Of a DNA stretch of 64,000 nt, positions 23,431 through 32,100 are shown in pieces (position 1 is the first letter of the stretch; each line of letters begins with the position of its first letter). Origin of the DNA: Nonomuraea typhae (lineage in GTDB: Bacteria; Actinomycetota; Actinomycetes; Streptosporangiales; Streptosporangiaceae); NCBI RefSeq assembly GCF_009760925.1, contig NZ_VRLV01000007.1, positions 372,001 to 436,000 on the forward strand. The letters run 5' to 3'. The notes beneath the pieces were generated by a model, which ran no database searches, had not been told where the DNA came from, and saw only the letters and a program-made list of their open reading frames with translations. Made by a program: the position numbers and the translations under genes.

Positions 23431-24738
23431 ATGGAGCGTAAGCGCACCGCCGCCGGCATCGCCGGAGTGCTGGCCGGGATCACCATGCTTGCGGCCTGTG
23501 GCAGCGGCGGGGACGCCGGGGCGCAGGCCGGGGCGCCGGCCACGGTGACGTTCTGGGGCTGGGCGAAGGGCACGCAGCAGGTCGTGGACGCCTTCAACAA
23601 GTCGCACAAGGACATCCAGATCAAGTTCGAGGAGATCCCCTCGGGCAACGCGGGCGGCTACGCCAAGTTCGCCAACGCGGTGAAGGCGGGCAACGCGCCG
23701 GACGTCATGTCCGTCGAGTACCCCCAGCTGCCGGACTTCGTCAACCAGGGCGCGCTCCAGGACATCTCCGCCGACACCGCCGATGTCAAGGGCAAGTACC
23801 CGGCCTCGGTCTTCAGTCTGGTCGAGCTGGGCGGCAAGACGTGGGGCGTGCCGATGGACGCGGCGCCGCAGGTGTTCTTCTACCGCAAGGACCTGTTCGA
23901 GAAGAACAAGATCGAGGTGCCCAAGACCTGGGACGACTTCCGCGAAGCCGCCGAGAAGGTGAAGAAGGCCGACGGCAAGGCGCGGATCGCCACCTTCTTC
24001 CCCGACGACCCCAGCGTGCTGGCGGCGCTGGCCTGGCAGGCGGGCGGGAAGTGGTTCGGGACCGAGGGCGAGGCGTGGAAGGTCGCCGTCAACGACGCGG
24101 CGGGCAAGAAGGTCGCCGAGTACTGGCAGGGTCTGGTCAAGGACGATCTCGTGCACGTGCAGGCGTCCTTCTCGCAGCCCTGGAACGCCGCCTTCGAGGA
24201 CGACACCCTCTGGGGGTACGTTGGCGCCAACTGGGGCGCGGGCGTCATGAAGAGCGGGCACGCGGGCCAGTCCGGGAAGTGGGCCATCGCCCCGGTGCCC
24301 AACTGGGGCACCCCGGCCAGCGGCATGCTGGGCGGCACCACGTTCGGCGTCTCCAAGAACAGCAAGAACGCCAAGTCCGCGGTCGAGGTCATCAAGTGGC
24401 TGACCGGTTCGCCGGAGGCGTGGACGGCCCGCCTGGCCTCCGGCACTTCCAGCGGCTTCCCGGCCATCGCCGATCTGGTGCCGGTCGCGGCCAAGAGCTT
24501 CGACGCCTCCTTCTACGGCGGGCAGGACATCTACGCGCTGTTCTCCGAGTCCTACAAGACGATCCAGCCGGGCTGGACGTGGGGGCCGAGCATGGTGCAG
24601 ACGTTCACCTCCTTCAAGGACGCCCTGGGCAAGGTCGGCACCGGTGAGACGACCATCCCCGCCGTCCTGGACACCGTGCAGACCGCGACGGTCGGCGAGA
24701 TCAAGGCGCGCGGCCTGAACGTCGCCGGTCAGCAGTGA
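23431..24738 (+). CDS. Extracellular sugar-binding lipoprotein (ABC importer, family 1)
   Basis: A 435-residue solute-binding protein. Residues 1-23 are a lipoprotein signal ending 'MLAACGSGG' with the lipidated Cys near residue 23. The mature part has the family 1 pattern: 'VTFWGWAKGTQQVVDAFNKS', 'NAPDVMSVEYPQLPDFV', 'WGVPMDAAPQVFFYRKDLFE' and 'FGVSKNSKNAKSA'. It captures an oligosaccharide or sugar outside the membrane for the two permeases that follow. ATG at 23431 has GAGGAGC upstream. A strong hairpin follows the gene. Confidence 0.95.
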   Translation: MERKRTAAGIAGVLAGITMLAACGSGGDAGAQAGAPATVTFWGWAKGTQQVVDAFNKSHKDIQIKFEEIPSGNAGGYAKFANAVKAGNAPDVMSVEYPQLPDFVNQGALQDISADTADVKGKYPASVFSLVELGGKTWGVPMDAAPQVFFYRKDLFEKNKIEVPKTWDDFREAAEKVKKADGKARIATFFPDDPSVLAALAWQAGGKWFGTEGEAWKVAVNDAAGKKVAEYWQGLVKDDLVHVQASFSQPWNAAFEDDTLWGYVGANWGAGVMKSGHAGQSGKWAIAPVPNWGTPASGMLGGTTFGVSKNSKNAKSAVEVIKWLTGSPEAWTARLASGTSSGFPAIADLVPVAAKSFDASFYGGQDIYALFSESYKTIQPGWTWGPSMVQTFTSFKDALGKVGTGETTIPAVLDTVQTATVGEIKARGLNVAGQQ

Positions 24739-24748
24739 CGGCCCTTCC

Positions 24749-24779
24749 TTCCGGTACGGCGCGGCCTGCCGTACCGGAA
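24749..24779 (+). terminator. Intercistronic hairpin after the solute-binding protein gene
   Basis: TTCCGGTACGGC (24749-24760) pairs perfectly with GCCGTACCGGAA (24768-24779). There is no T-tract. In ABC importer operons such a stem usually protects or attenuates the message so that the binding protein is made in excess over the permeases. Confidence 0.75.
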
Positions 24780-24801
24780 AGGACCATCGACAAGGAGCAG
24801 C

Positions 24802-25674
24802 ATGCGCAGTGAGGCGGCGCGGCGGCGGGGGGCGATCGTGCTCTTCGCGGGGCCGTTCTTCGTGCTCTTCGCCGCGGTGATCGTGGCGCCGCTGGCCTAT
24901 GCGGTCTATCTGAGCCTGTTCAGCGAGAAGTCCTCGGGGCTCGGGTTCGGCGGGGCGGAGAGTGTCTTCGTCGGGGTCGGCAACTATGTGGACACGCTCA
25001 AGGACGCGGCGTTCACGGACGGGTTCCTGGTGATCGCCGGGTACTGCCTGATCTACATCCCGCTGATGATCGGCGGCGCGCTGGGGCTGGCGTTGCTGCT
25101 GGATTCCGGGCTGGCGCGGCTGCGGCGGTTCTTCCAGCTGGCCTTGTTCATGCCGCACATCGTGCCGGGGGTCATCGCCGGGCTTATCTGGCTTTATCTG
25201 TATCTGCCGGGCATCTCGCCGATCGTGGATCTGCTCGGCGGTATCGACTTCCTCGGCGGCGGGACGGTCCTCGGCTCGATCGTCAACGTCGCCGTCTGGG
25301 AGTGGATCGGGTACAACATGATCATCTACTTCGCGGCGCTCCAGGCCATCCCCGGCGAAGTGCTCGAAGCGGCGCGGATGGACGGCGCCGGGCGGCTCAG
25401 GACCGCGTTCAGCGTCAAGCTGCCGCTGATCCGCGGCGCCGTCGTCACCACCCTGCTGTTCACGATCATCGGCTCGCTGCAACTGTTCACCGAGCCCATG
25501 GTGTTCGACAACTCCAGCGACGGCGTGGTCAGCACCTGGACCCCGAACATGTACGCCTACAACGAGGCTTTCGGCAACAACGACTACGGCCAGGCCGGAG
25601 CCGCCTCGATCCTGCTGGCGCTGCTGGCGGCCGTGCTCTCGTTCGTCGTCACCAAGTGGAGCAACCGCCGATGA
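24802..25674 (+). CDS. Sugar ABC transporter permease (MalF-type)
   Basis: A 290-residue membrane protein with six hydrophobic helices. The cytoplasmic EAA loop that docks the ATPase is visible as 'EVLEAARMDGAGRLRTAFSV'. ATG at 24802 follows AAGGAGCAGC. Second gene of the importer, after the binding protein; its stop overlaps the start of the next permease. No ATP-binding subunit is encoded here, so a shared MsiK-like ATPase from elsewhere is expected. Confidence 0.95.
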   Translation: MRSEAARRRGAIVLFAGPFFVLFAAVIVAPLAYAVYLSLFSEKSSGLGFGGAESVFVGVGNYVDTLKDAAFTDGFLVIAGYCLIYIPLMIGGALGLALLLDSGLARLRRFFQLALFMPHIVPGVIAGLIWLYLYLPGISPIVDLLGGIDFLGGGTVLGSIVNVAVWEWIGYNMIIYFAALQAIPGEVLEAARMDGAGRLRTAFSVKLPLIRGAVVTTLLFTIIGSLQLFTEPMVFDNSSDGVVSTWTPNMYAYNEAFGNNDYGQAGAASILLALLAAVLSFVVTKWSNRR

Positions 25675-26504
25675 AGTGGATGTCCCGGGCGACGGTCAAC
25701 CTCTTCCTGGTGATCGCCGCCGTCTACACGCTGCTGCCGCTGACATGGCTGCTGTTCGCCTCGACGAAGACGCTCGACGACCTGTACGGCACGGCGGGCT
25801 TCGCCTTCGCCGACTTCCGGCTGGTCGAGAACATCCGGGCGGTCGGCGCCGAGAACGGCGGGATCTTCTTCCGCTGGTACCTCAACAGCGTGCTGTACGC
25901 CGGGGCCGGGGCGGCCGTGAGCGCCCTGATCTCGGTGATGTGCGGCTTCGCCTTCGACAAGTACACCTGGCTCGGCAAGGAGAAGATGTTCGGCCTGGTG
26001 CTGCTCGGCGTCCTGGTGCCGACCACGGCCACGGCGCTGCCGCTGTACCTGCTGGCCTCCCAGTTGGGCGTGGTCAACACGTTCTGGGCGGTGTTCGTCC
26101 CGGCGCTGGTGCATCCGTTCGGGGTGTACCTGTCGCGGGTGCTTTCGGCAGGGTACGTCCCGGACGAGGTGCTGGAGGCGGCCAGGTCGGACGGCGCGGG
26201 CGAGGTGCGGATGTTCGTGAAGGTCGCGCTGCCCATGCTGCTGCCCGCCTTCGTGACGATCTTCCTGTTCCAGTTCACCGCGATCTGGAACAACTTCTTC
26301 CTGCCGCTGGTCATGCTCAACGACCAGCACCTCTACCCGCTCAGCCTCGGGCTGTTCACGTGGGAGAAGCAGGGCCACGCCTTCCCCGAGTTCCACACCC
26401 TGGTGATCACCGGCTCGCTGCTGTCGGTGGTGCCGCTGCTGGTGGTGTTCATGTCGCTGCAGCGGTTCTGGAAGGCCGGGATGACGGCGGGCAGCGTCAA
26501 GTGA
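25671..26504 (+). CDS. Sugar ABC transporter permease (MalG-type)
   Basis: A 277-residue permease with six hydrophobic helices and the EAA loop 'EVLEAARSDGAGEVRMFVKV'. ATG at 25671 overlaps the previous stop (ATGA), so translation is coupled; the longer open frame starting near 25302 is a shadow of the first permease. With the preceding binding protein and permease it forms a carbohydrate uptake-1 importer. Confidence 0.95.
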   Translation: MKWMSRATVNLFLVIAAVYTLLPLTWLLFASTKTLDDLYGTAGFAFADFRLVENIRAVGAENGGIFFRWYLNSVLYAGAGAAVSALISVMCGFAFDKYTWLGKEKMFGLVLLGVLVPTTATALPLYLLASQLGVVNTFWAVFVPALVHPFGVYLSRVLSAGYVPDEVLEAARSDGAGEVRMFVKVALPMLLPAFVTIFLFQFTAIWNNFFLPLVMLNDQHLYPLSLGLFTWEKQGHAFPEFHTLVITGSLLSVVPLLVVFMSLQRFWKAGMTAGSVK

Positions 26505-26524
26505 GCGAAATATCGGGGGATGTC

Positions 26525-27508
26525 ATGAGAAGGCCAAGGACGCTGGTCGCCATGGGCGAACAGGTCGCCCGGCGGCTGCTGCGCGAACCGGTCAAGAGCC
26601 GGCTGGCGATGGTCGCCGACTGCGATCCCGGCCAGGTGGTGCACGACTTCACCGGAGTGGACCTGGCCGACGTCGAGGTGCTCTACACCTCGTGGGGCTG
26701 CCCGATGGTCAGCGCCGACGTGCTGGCCAGGGCGCCCAGGCTGCGCGCGATCGTGCACGCGGCCGGATCGGTCAAGCATCACGTCAGCGACGCCTGCTGG
26801 CAGCGCGGCATCCTGGTCTCCACGGCCGCCGCCGCCAACGCCGAGCCGGTCGCCGAGTTCACGCTGGCCGCGATCCTGTTCGCGAACAAGCGGGTGGTCG
26901 ACATCGCCCGTGACTACCGCGCCGGCCGTACCGACCGGGACTGGGACGCCCGCTACCCGGGCTTCGGCAACTACCGCCGCACGGCCGGGATCGTCGGCGC
27001 CTCCAGGATCGGCCGGCGGGTCATCGAACTGCTGCGGCCGTTCGACCTGGACGTGCTGGTCAGCGACCCCTACCTGCACGAGGACCTGGGCGCGGAGCGG
27101 GTCGGGCTGGACGAGCTGGTGGCGCGCAGCGACGTGGTCAGCCTGCACGCGCCCGATCTGCCGGAGACCCGGCACATGATCGACGCCGGGCGGCTGGCCG
27201 CGATGCGGGACGGGGCGACGCTGATCAACACCGCCCGCGCCGCGCTGGTCGACCAGGACGCGCTCGTCGCCGAACTGGTCACGGGACGCCTGTACGCGGT
27301 GCTCGACCACACCGAGCCGGAGATCCTTCCCGCCGGGTCGCCGCTCTACGACCTGCCGAACGCGCTCGTCACCCCGCACATCGCCGGATCGCTCGGCGGG
27401 GAGCTGGCCAGGATGGCCGACCTCGCGGTGGACGAACTGGCCCGCTACGCCCGCGGCCTGCCCTTCGCGCACGGGGTGGAACCCGCGACCCTGTCCCGCT
27501 CCGCCTGA
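26525..27508 (+). CDS. D-isomer-specific 2-hydroxyacid dehydrogenase family protein
   Basis: A 327-residue NAD(P)-dependent enzyme. The Rossmann glycine motif is 'GIVGASRIGRRVIELL' near residue 155, with the catalytic triad Arg ('NTARAALVD'), Glu ('DHTEPEILP') and His ('TPHIAGS'). The second glycine motif residue is Ala-Ser rather than Gly-x-Gly, a mild deviation. ATG at 26525 lies 20 bases after the permease stop; longer in-frame extension is a shadow. Its place in the sugar locus suggests it oxidises or reduces a sugar-derived 2-keto/2-hydroxy acid. Confidence 0.9.
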   Translation: MRRPRTLVAMGEQVARRLLREPVKSRLAMVADCDPGQVVHDFTGVDLADVEVLYTSWGCPMVSADVLARAPRLRAIVHAAGSVKHHVSDACWQRGILVSTAAAANAEPVAEFTLAAILFANKRVVDIARDYRAGRTDRDWDARYPGFGNYRRTAGIVGASRIGRRVIELLRPFDLDVLVSDPYLHEDLGAERVGLDELVARSDVVSLHAPDLPETRHMIDAGRLAAMRDGATLINTARAALVDQDALVAELVTGRLYAVLDHTEPEILPAGSPLYDLPNALVTPHIAGSLGGELARMADLAVDELARYARGLPFAHGVEPATLSRSA

Positions 27509-27533
27509 CCCCGCTCTGGAGAGAGGAACCCTC

Positions 27534-29621
27534 ATGCGCTTAACTCCCCGCCTGGCCTCGCTGACCGCCCTCGTCACGGTCGTGGCGAGCCTGGCCGCCG
27601 TCCCCGCCCAGGCCGCCGCCGCACGCAACTTCTTCGTCGACTGCCAGGCCGCCCCCGGCGGCTCCGGCCGGAACGCGGCCGGGCCGCTGACCTCGCTGGC
27701 CCAGGTGAACGCGATCGCCTTCCGCGCGAAGGACACGGTCAAGTTCCGCGCGGGCACCGTCTGCACCGGCCGCCTCGAACCGGTCGGCTCCGGTACGGCG
27801 GGCCGGCCCGTCACCTTCACCTCCTACGGCGACGGCCCCAAGCCGATCATCCAGGGCGACGGCGGCGAATGGGCCGTGCACCTGGTCGACAACAGCCACG
27901 TCACCATCGAGAAGCTGCACATCACCAACCCCGCGCCGGCCACCGGCAAGCGGACCGGCATCCAGTACAACTCCACGACGCCCGCGGCCAAGGCCGGGCT
28001 GGTCCTGCGCGACCTGGAGATCTCCGACGTGGCGGGCTGGGGCAACAAGACCGGGGCGAACTCCTCGTGGTTCGCCTACTCGGCCGGAATCAGCATCCAG
28101 GCGCTGCCCGACGGCGTGCCGGGGCCGATCGACGGCATCACGATCACCGGCACCTACATCCACGACACCGGCGGCGGCGGGATCAAGATCAGCCGGAAGG
28201 GCAACGACTACCACCGCAACGTCCACATCGCCCGCAACACGATCCGGGCGGTCGGCGGTGACGGGATCGTGGTCCACGCCTCGGACCGGCCGCTGGTGGA
28301 GTACAACCTGTTCGACGAGGGCGGTGCCGGGAAATATCCGTACATCGACGGAAATTTCGCGGGCATGTGGCCCATCAACTCCGTTGACCCGGTCTTTCAG
28401 TACAACGAGGTCGCCCGCCAGCGGCCCACCATCTACGACTCCACCGCCTGGGACTGCGACGGCGGCATCAAGGGCACCTGCCTCTACCAGTACAACTACT
28501 CGCACGACAACGCCGGCGGCTTCTTCCTCGGCTGCCAGGGCTGCACCGAGTTCCCCAACTACAAGGCCACCGCGATCCTGCGCTTCAACATCGCCCAGGA
28601 CGACTGCCGCATCGCCAACACCGACAACGCGCCCTTCCGCGTGTACAACAACACGTTCTTCTGCGCCAGCCAGAAGATCGACATGCGGCTCAACCAGGAC
28701 ACCCGCCTCGTCAACAACATCTTCCTGGCCGCCCAGGGCACCTTCCCGACCGGCGCCGGCGTCACCTACGACGCCAACGTCTACCACGGCGGCATCACCC
28801 CGCCCGCCGGCGACGCCAAGGCCGTCACCGCCGACCCGCTGCTCGCCGCACCCGGCACCGCGACCGGCGCCGGCGACACCGCGGGCTACCGGCTCCTGGC
28901 CGGCTCACCCGCCCTGGGCACCGGCACGCAGGTGGCGGACCTGGGCGAGCGCGACTACTTCGGCAACCCGCTCACCACCCTGAACCGGGGCGCCTACTCG
29001 GGCCCGGCCGTCGCGGCGCAGCCGTACGCCACGATCGAGGACGCCTACAACAACGTCGGCGTCAGCTCCGACCTCAACCCGAACACCGGCGGCCTGTCCA
29101 CCAGCGGACGCAGCTACCCGGGCCAGGGCCTGGAGAAGGCCGGGCTGGCTCCGGGCCGGGCCGTGACCGTGCTCGGCGCCGCCTTCACCTGGCACCCGCG
29201 GCCGTACGGGTGGGTCGACAACGTGAAGGCCGCCGGGCAGACCATCCGCGTCCAGGGGCGGGGCACGAAGCTCGTCCTGCTGGGCACCGGCGTCTTCAAG
29301 GTCAGGGAGGGCGTGGTCCGGCTCACCTACACGGACGGGAGCACCGAGGACAGGACGGTGCGATTCGGTGACTTCTGGGACGCTGCCGCGCCTGCCGGAG
29401 GCGTCGTGGTGGCCCGCACCGACTACCACAACATCACCCAGACCAGCTACAAGAACCCGGCCTCCGGGCAGACCAGGGAATCGGGCGTGGCGGTGTTCGG
29501 GTACGCGGTCCCCCTCGACCCGGCCAGAACGCTGGAGTCGGTCACCCTGCCCCAGGGGAGTCCCCTCGCCGACGCCGGGTTGCACGTGTTCGACATGAAG
29601 ATCGCGAGCGACGGGCAGTGA
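27534..29621 (+). CDS. Secreted right-handed parallel beta-helix protein
   Basis: A 695-residue exported protein with a Sec signal peptide (residues 1-28, ending AQAAA). Residues ~30-480 have the repeating Asn/Gly/Ile pattern of a right-handed parallel beta-helix ('HVTIEKLHITNP', 'GITITGTYIHDTGGGGIKIS', 'NVHIARNTIRAVGGDGIVVH', 'LFDEGGAGKYPYID'), the fold of pectate lyases and related polysaccharide lyases. The C-terminal ~190 residues form a beta-sandwich-like module, possibly carbohydrate-binding. No catalytic set could be assigned. It follows the hydroxyacid dehydrogenase by 25 bases and probably degrades the polymer whose products the importer takes up. Confidence 0.87.
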   Translation: MRLTPRLASLTALVTVVASLAAVPAQAAAARNFFVDCQAAPGGSGRNAAGPLTSLAQVNAIAFRAKDTVKFRAGTVCTGRLEPVGSGTAGRPVTFTSYGDGPKPIIQGDGGEWAVHLVDNSHVTIEKLHITNPAPATGKRTGIQYNSTTPAAKAGLVLRDLEISDVAGWGNKTGANSSWFAYSAGISIQALPDGVPGPIDGITITGTYIHDTGGGGIKISRKGNDYHRNVHIARNTIRAVGGDGIVVHASDRPLVEYNLFDEGGAGKYPYIDGNFAGMWPINSVDPVFQYNEVARQRPTIYDSTAWDCDGGIKGTCLYQYNYSHDNAGGFFLGCQGCTEFPNYKATAILRFNIAQDDCRIANTDNAPFRVYNNTFFCASQKIDMRLNQDTRLVNNIFLAAQGTFPTGAGVTYDANVYHGGITPPAGDAKAVTADPLLAAPGTATGAGDTAGYRLLAGSPALGTGTQVADLGERDYFGNPLTTLNRGAYSGPAVAAQPYATIEDAYNNVGVSSDLNPNTGGLSTSGRSYPGQGLEKAGLAPGRAVTVLGAAFTWHPRPYGWVDNVKAAGQTIRVQGRGTKLVLLGTGVFKVREGVVRLTYTDGSTEDRTVRFGDFWDAAAPAGGVVVARTDYHNITQTSYKNPASGQTRESGVAVFGYAVPLDPARTLESVTLPQGSPLADAGLHVFDMKIASDGQ

Positions 29622-30259
29622 GGACGCGGGCGGTGAGGATGCGCATGGTGTGCGGGATCGCGGCGCTGGGCCTGGCCGCCTTCCTCACCGCCTGCGCCGC
29701 CGACCCCGGGACCGGCCGGGAGGTGGTGGCGACCGTGAACGGGGCGCCGATCGTGCGGGCCGAGCTGGAGCGGGCCATGAACACCGCCCGCGCCGGGGTG
29801 GCCGCGGCCAACGGCGGCGCCATCCCGGCCGACCGGCTGAGAGCCGAAGGGCTGGCGCTGGCCGTACGCGAGAAGGTGCTGCGGTTGTGGGCGCGTGAGG
29901 AGGGGCTGATCGAGGACGTGGGTGAGGCGGCGTTCGCCGCGGACCTGGCCGCCGAGAACCGCCGCCGCGAGCAGGCCCGCGCCTCAGGCCGTCCGCTGCC
30001 CGGGGTTCCGTCCTACGACGTCCACACCTTCGCCGGGCTGCGGGCGGCGGAGCTCAGGAAGGCGCTGGCCGACCGGCTCGACCTGCCCGCCGAGCGGGTC
30101 CGCGCGCACTATGCGGAGCTGGTGGAGCGGGCCTCGGGTGAGACGCCGTCCTTCGCCGCGGCCGAGCAGCGGGTACGGCTGTCGCTGGCCGAGCGCGAGA
30201 TCACCCTGGAACTGGACCGGCGGGTCAGGGCCGCCGAGGTCGGCCAGGCGCCGCCGTAA
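29618..30259 (+). CDS. Lipoprotein with SurA-like N-terminal region
   Basis: A 213-residue protein from GTG at 29618, overlapping the previous stop by 4 bases. The signal ends at lipobox 'LTAC', so it is a membrane-anchored lipoprotein. After it, 'EVVATVNGAPIVRAELERAM' matches the start of SurA/PrsA-type chaperones; the rest is charged and helical and lacks a peptidyl-prolyl isomerase domain. Coupling to the beta-helix gene suggests it helps export or fold that protein. This is inference. Confidence 0.75.
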   Translation: MRTRAVRMRMVCGIAALGLAAFLTACAADPGTGREVVATVNGAPIVRAELERAMNTARAGVAAANGGAIPADRLRAEGLALAVREKVLRLWAREEGLIEDVGEAAFAADLAAENRRREQARASGRPLPGVPSYDVHTFAGLRAAELRKALADRLDLPAERVRAHYAELVERASGETPSFAAAEQRVRLSLAEREITLELDRRVRAAEVGQAPP

Positions 30260-30325
30260 ACCGCACGATCGTGACCGGCCGCGGCCACACAAGGGGTGAA
30301 CTGCTCGTACCATCGGTTTCAGGTC

Positions 30326-31081
30326 ATGAGCTACTGGTTCGAGCACAGCATTGTGGGGGCGGGGCGGCTGCCGCTGTTCTGTTTCTTCGTCGCGCTCATC
30401 GGCGCCTTCGTCTGCACGCGCATCAACGTGCGCCTCATCCGGGCCAAGATCGGCTGGTTCCGCAACGTCAGCGTGGGCGAGATGCACATCCACCACGTGG
30501 TGTTCGGCGTCGTCCTCATGCTGATCGGCGGGGTGACCGGGCTGATCGTGGGGGCGGCGTCGCAGGCGTGGTTCGCGGTCGCGGCCTCCGTGTTCGGCGT
30601 GGGGTCCGCGCTGGTCCTGGACGAGTTCGCGCTCATCCTCCACCTGCACGACGTGTACTGGGAGGAGGAGGGCCGCACCTCGGTCGACGCCGTCTTCGTC
30701 GCGGTCGCCGTGACCGGGCTGCTGCTGATCGGCCTGAAACCCCTGGTCGTGGACTTCGGCGGCCTGGTGGACAGCTCGCTGGTCATCGTCCTCAACCTGG
30801 TGCTGGCCGTCGTCACCCTGCTCAAGGGCAAGATCTGGACCGGGCTCGTGGGGCTGTTCGTGCCGTTCCTGCTAGTGGTGAGCGCGGTACGGCTGGCCAG
30901 GCCGGGCTCCCCGTGGGCGCACTGGTTCTTCGCCGGGCGCAACCCGCGCAAGCTGGCCAGGGCCATCCACCGCGAGGAACGCTGGCGGCGCCCGGTGATC
31001 CGGGCCAAGATCGCCTTCCAGGAGTTCGTCTCCGGCCGCCACGACCTGCCTTCCACGCGCAAGCGGCGCGGGCATACTTGA
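30326..31081 (+). CDS. Multi-pass membrane protein with a HIHH motif, function unknown
   Basis: A 251-residue protein with about six hydrophobic segments in the first ~190 residues and a basic cytoplasmic tail. A cluster of histidines and acids, 'VSVGEMHIHHVVFG' near residue 50 and 'LDEFALILHLHDVYWEEEG' near 105, looks like a possible metal site in or near the membrane. I cannot name the family with certainty. ATG at 30326 gives 'MSYWFEH'; a GTG at 30296 would add ten residues. The gene precedes the AbiEii-type pair by 3 bases, so they may share a transcript. Confidence 0.8.
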   Translation: MSYWFEHSIVGAGRLPLFCFFVALIGAFVCTRINVRLIRAKIGWFRNVSVGEMHIHHVVFGVVLMLIGGVTGLIVGAASQAWFAVAASVFGVGSALVLDEFALILHLHDVYWEEEGRTSVDAVFVAVAVTGLLLIGLKPLVVDFGGLVDSSLVIVLNLVLAVVTLLKGKIWTGLVGLFVPFLLVVSAVRLARPGSPWAHWFFAGRNPRKLARAIHREERWRRPVIRAKIAFQEFVSGRHDLPSTRKRRGHT

Positions 31082-31084
31082 CCC

Positions 31085-31408
31085 ATGAGCACGCTGCCGT
31101 CCCGCTGGGAGGGGATCGAGGACCGGGTTCCCGACTCCCTCGACGACCTGCGCGGCCCGGCCGAGGGCACGGTGGCGCTGCCGCTGCATCTGGCGTGGTC
31201 GGGGCTGCGGGAGTTCGACCTGGCGAACCCGCGGCTGCGGATGTCGCTGTACCGCACGGTGATCACGAGTGGCGGCTGGGCCGACGCCGTGGCCTACCTC
31301 AACGCCGCCACGCTCGCAGCCGACTGGCCCACGCTGCGCAGGGGGCTGGGGCCGCATTATCGGCGGGCCTGGGAGAACAAACACATGCTGCTCGGGGAGC
31401 ACGGTTGA
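31085..31408 (+). CDS. Small protein upstream of the AbiEii-type nucleotidyltransferase (candidate antitoxin)
   Basis: A 107-residue protein starting at ATG 31085. It has a short N-terminal lead and a helical core ('EFDLANPRLRMSLYRTVIT', 'WADAVAYLNAATLAADWPTL'), and is rich in Trp/Arg/Leu without enzyme motifs. Its stop codon overlaps the TTG start of the next gene. Small proteins of this kind commonly precede AbiEii-like nucleotidyltransferases in actinobacteria and could be the antidote; this is inference. Confidence 0.75.
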   Translation: MSTLPSRWEGIEDRVPDSLDDLRGPAEGTVALPLHLAWSGLREFDLANPRLRMSLYRTVITSGGWADAVAYLNAATLAADWPTLRRGLGPHYRRAWENKHMLLGEHG

Positions 31409-32100
31409 TCCGGTTTCCCGCGTTCCAGGAGAGGCTCGTGGACGCCGTTCAACCCGTGTGCGAGCGGTACGGGCTGGTGCTCGCGGGCGGTTACGCGATG
31501 CGGGCCCACGGGTTCACCGACCGGCCGAGCATGGATCTCGACTTCGCGACCGCCGCCGAAATCCCCCTGCAGGACGTGGCCTACGCGGTCGCCGACGCCT
31601 TCCAGTCCGCCGGCCTGGAGACGCGTGTCGTCGAGCTGACCCCACGGATGGGGCGCCTGCTGGTGACCGAGCCGCTGACAGGGGACTCCTGCGCATTCGA
31701 CCTGCTTCGGGAGGCGCTCCAGGTTCCGGCGGTCACCTGTGGCCAGATCCGGGTCGTGGGGCTGGACGACGCCATCGGCCTCAAACTGCGCGCCCTGCAC
31801 GAGAGAAGCCTGCCCCGAGACGTCATCGACGTGGCCGCGGTATCCCACCTCTACGGATTCAGGCAGCTTGAGCGGCTGGCCCGCCTGCACAACGACGAGT
31901 TCTCGGTCACCGAGCTGCTCATGCGCCTCGAGTTCGTCGACGCCATGGATGATCAGGATTTCATCGCCTATGGCATCACCGAGGAGCGCGTGCGAGAGAT
32001 CCGGCGGTTCGCCTACGCGTGGGTGGAGGACATCAAGCTGCGCCGGGCCGACGAAGGGGACATCGATCTCGACGTCCCCGATCTGCCGCCGGTGGACTAA
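31405..32100 (+). CDS. Nucleotidyltransferase, AbiEii/AbiGii toxin family
   Basis: A 231-residue protein with the nucleotidyltransferase signature: 'GGYAMRAHG' then 'SMDLDFAT' (the DxD metal pair), with the later acidic residue in 'CAFDLL'. 'GLDDAIGLKLRALHERSLPRDVIDV' is the conserved helix/arginine motif of AbiEii-like enzymes. Start is TTG at 31405, overlapping the upstream stop; a long in-frame extension to 30271 is a shadow. Members of this family transfer nucleotides to tRNA or other targets as toxins. Its stop overlaps the stop of nicO by four bases (tail to tail). Confidence 0.85.
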   Translation: MIRFPAFQERLVDAVQPVCERYGLVLAGGYAMRAHGFTDRPSMDLDFATAAEIPLQDVAYAVADAFQSAGLETRVVELTPRMGRLLVTEPLTGDSCAFDLLREALQVPAVTCGQIRVVGLDDAIGLKLRALHERSLPRDVIDVAAVSHLYGFRQLERLARLHNDEFSVTELLMRLEFVDAMDDQDFIAYGITEERVREIRRFAYAWVEDIKLRRADEGDIDLDVPDLPPVD

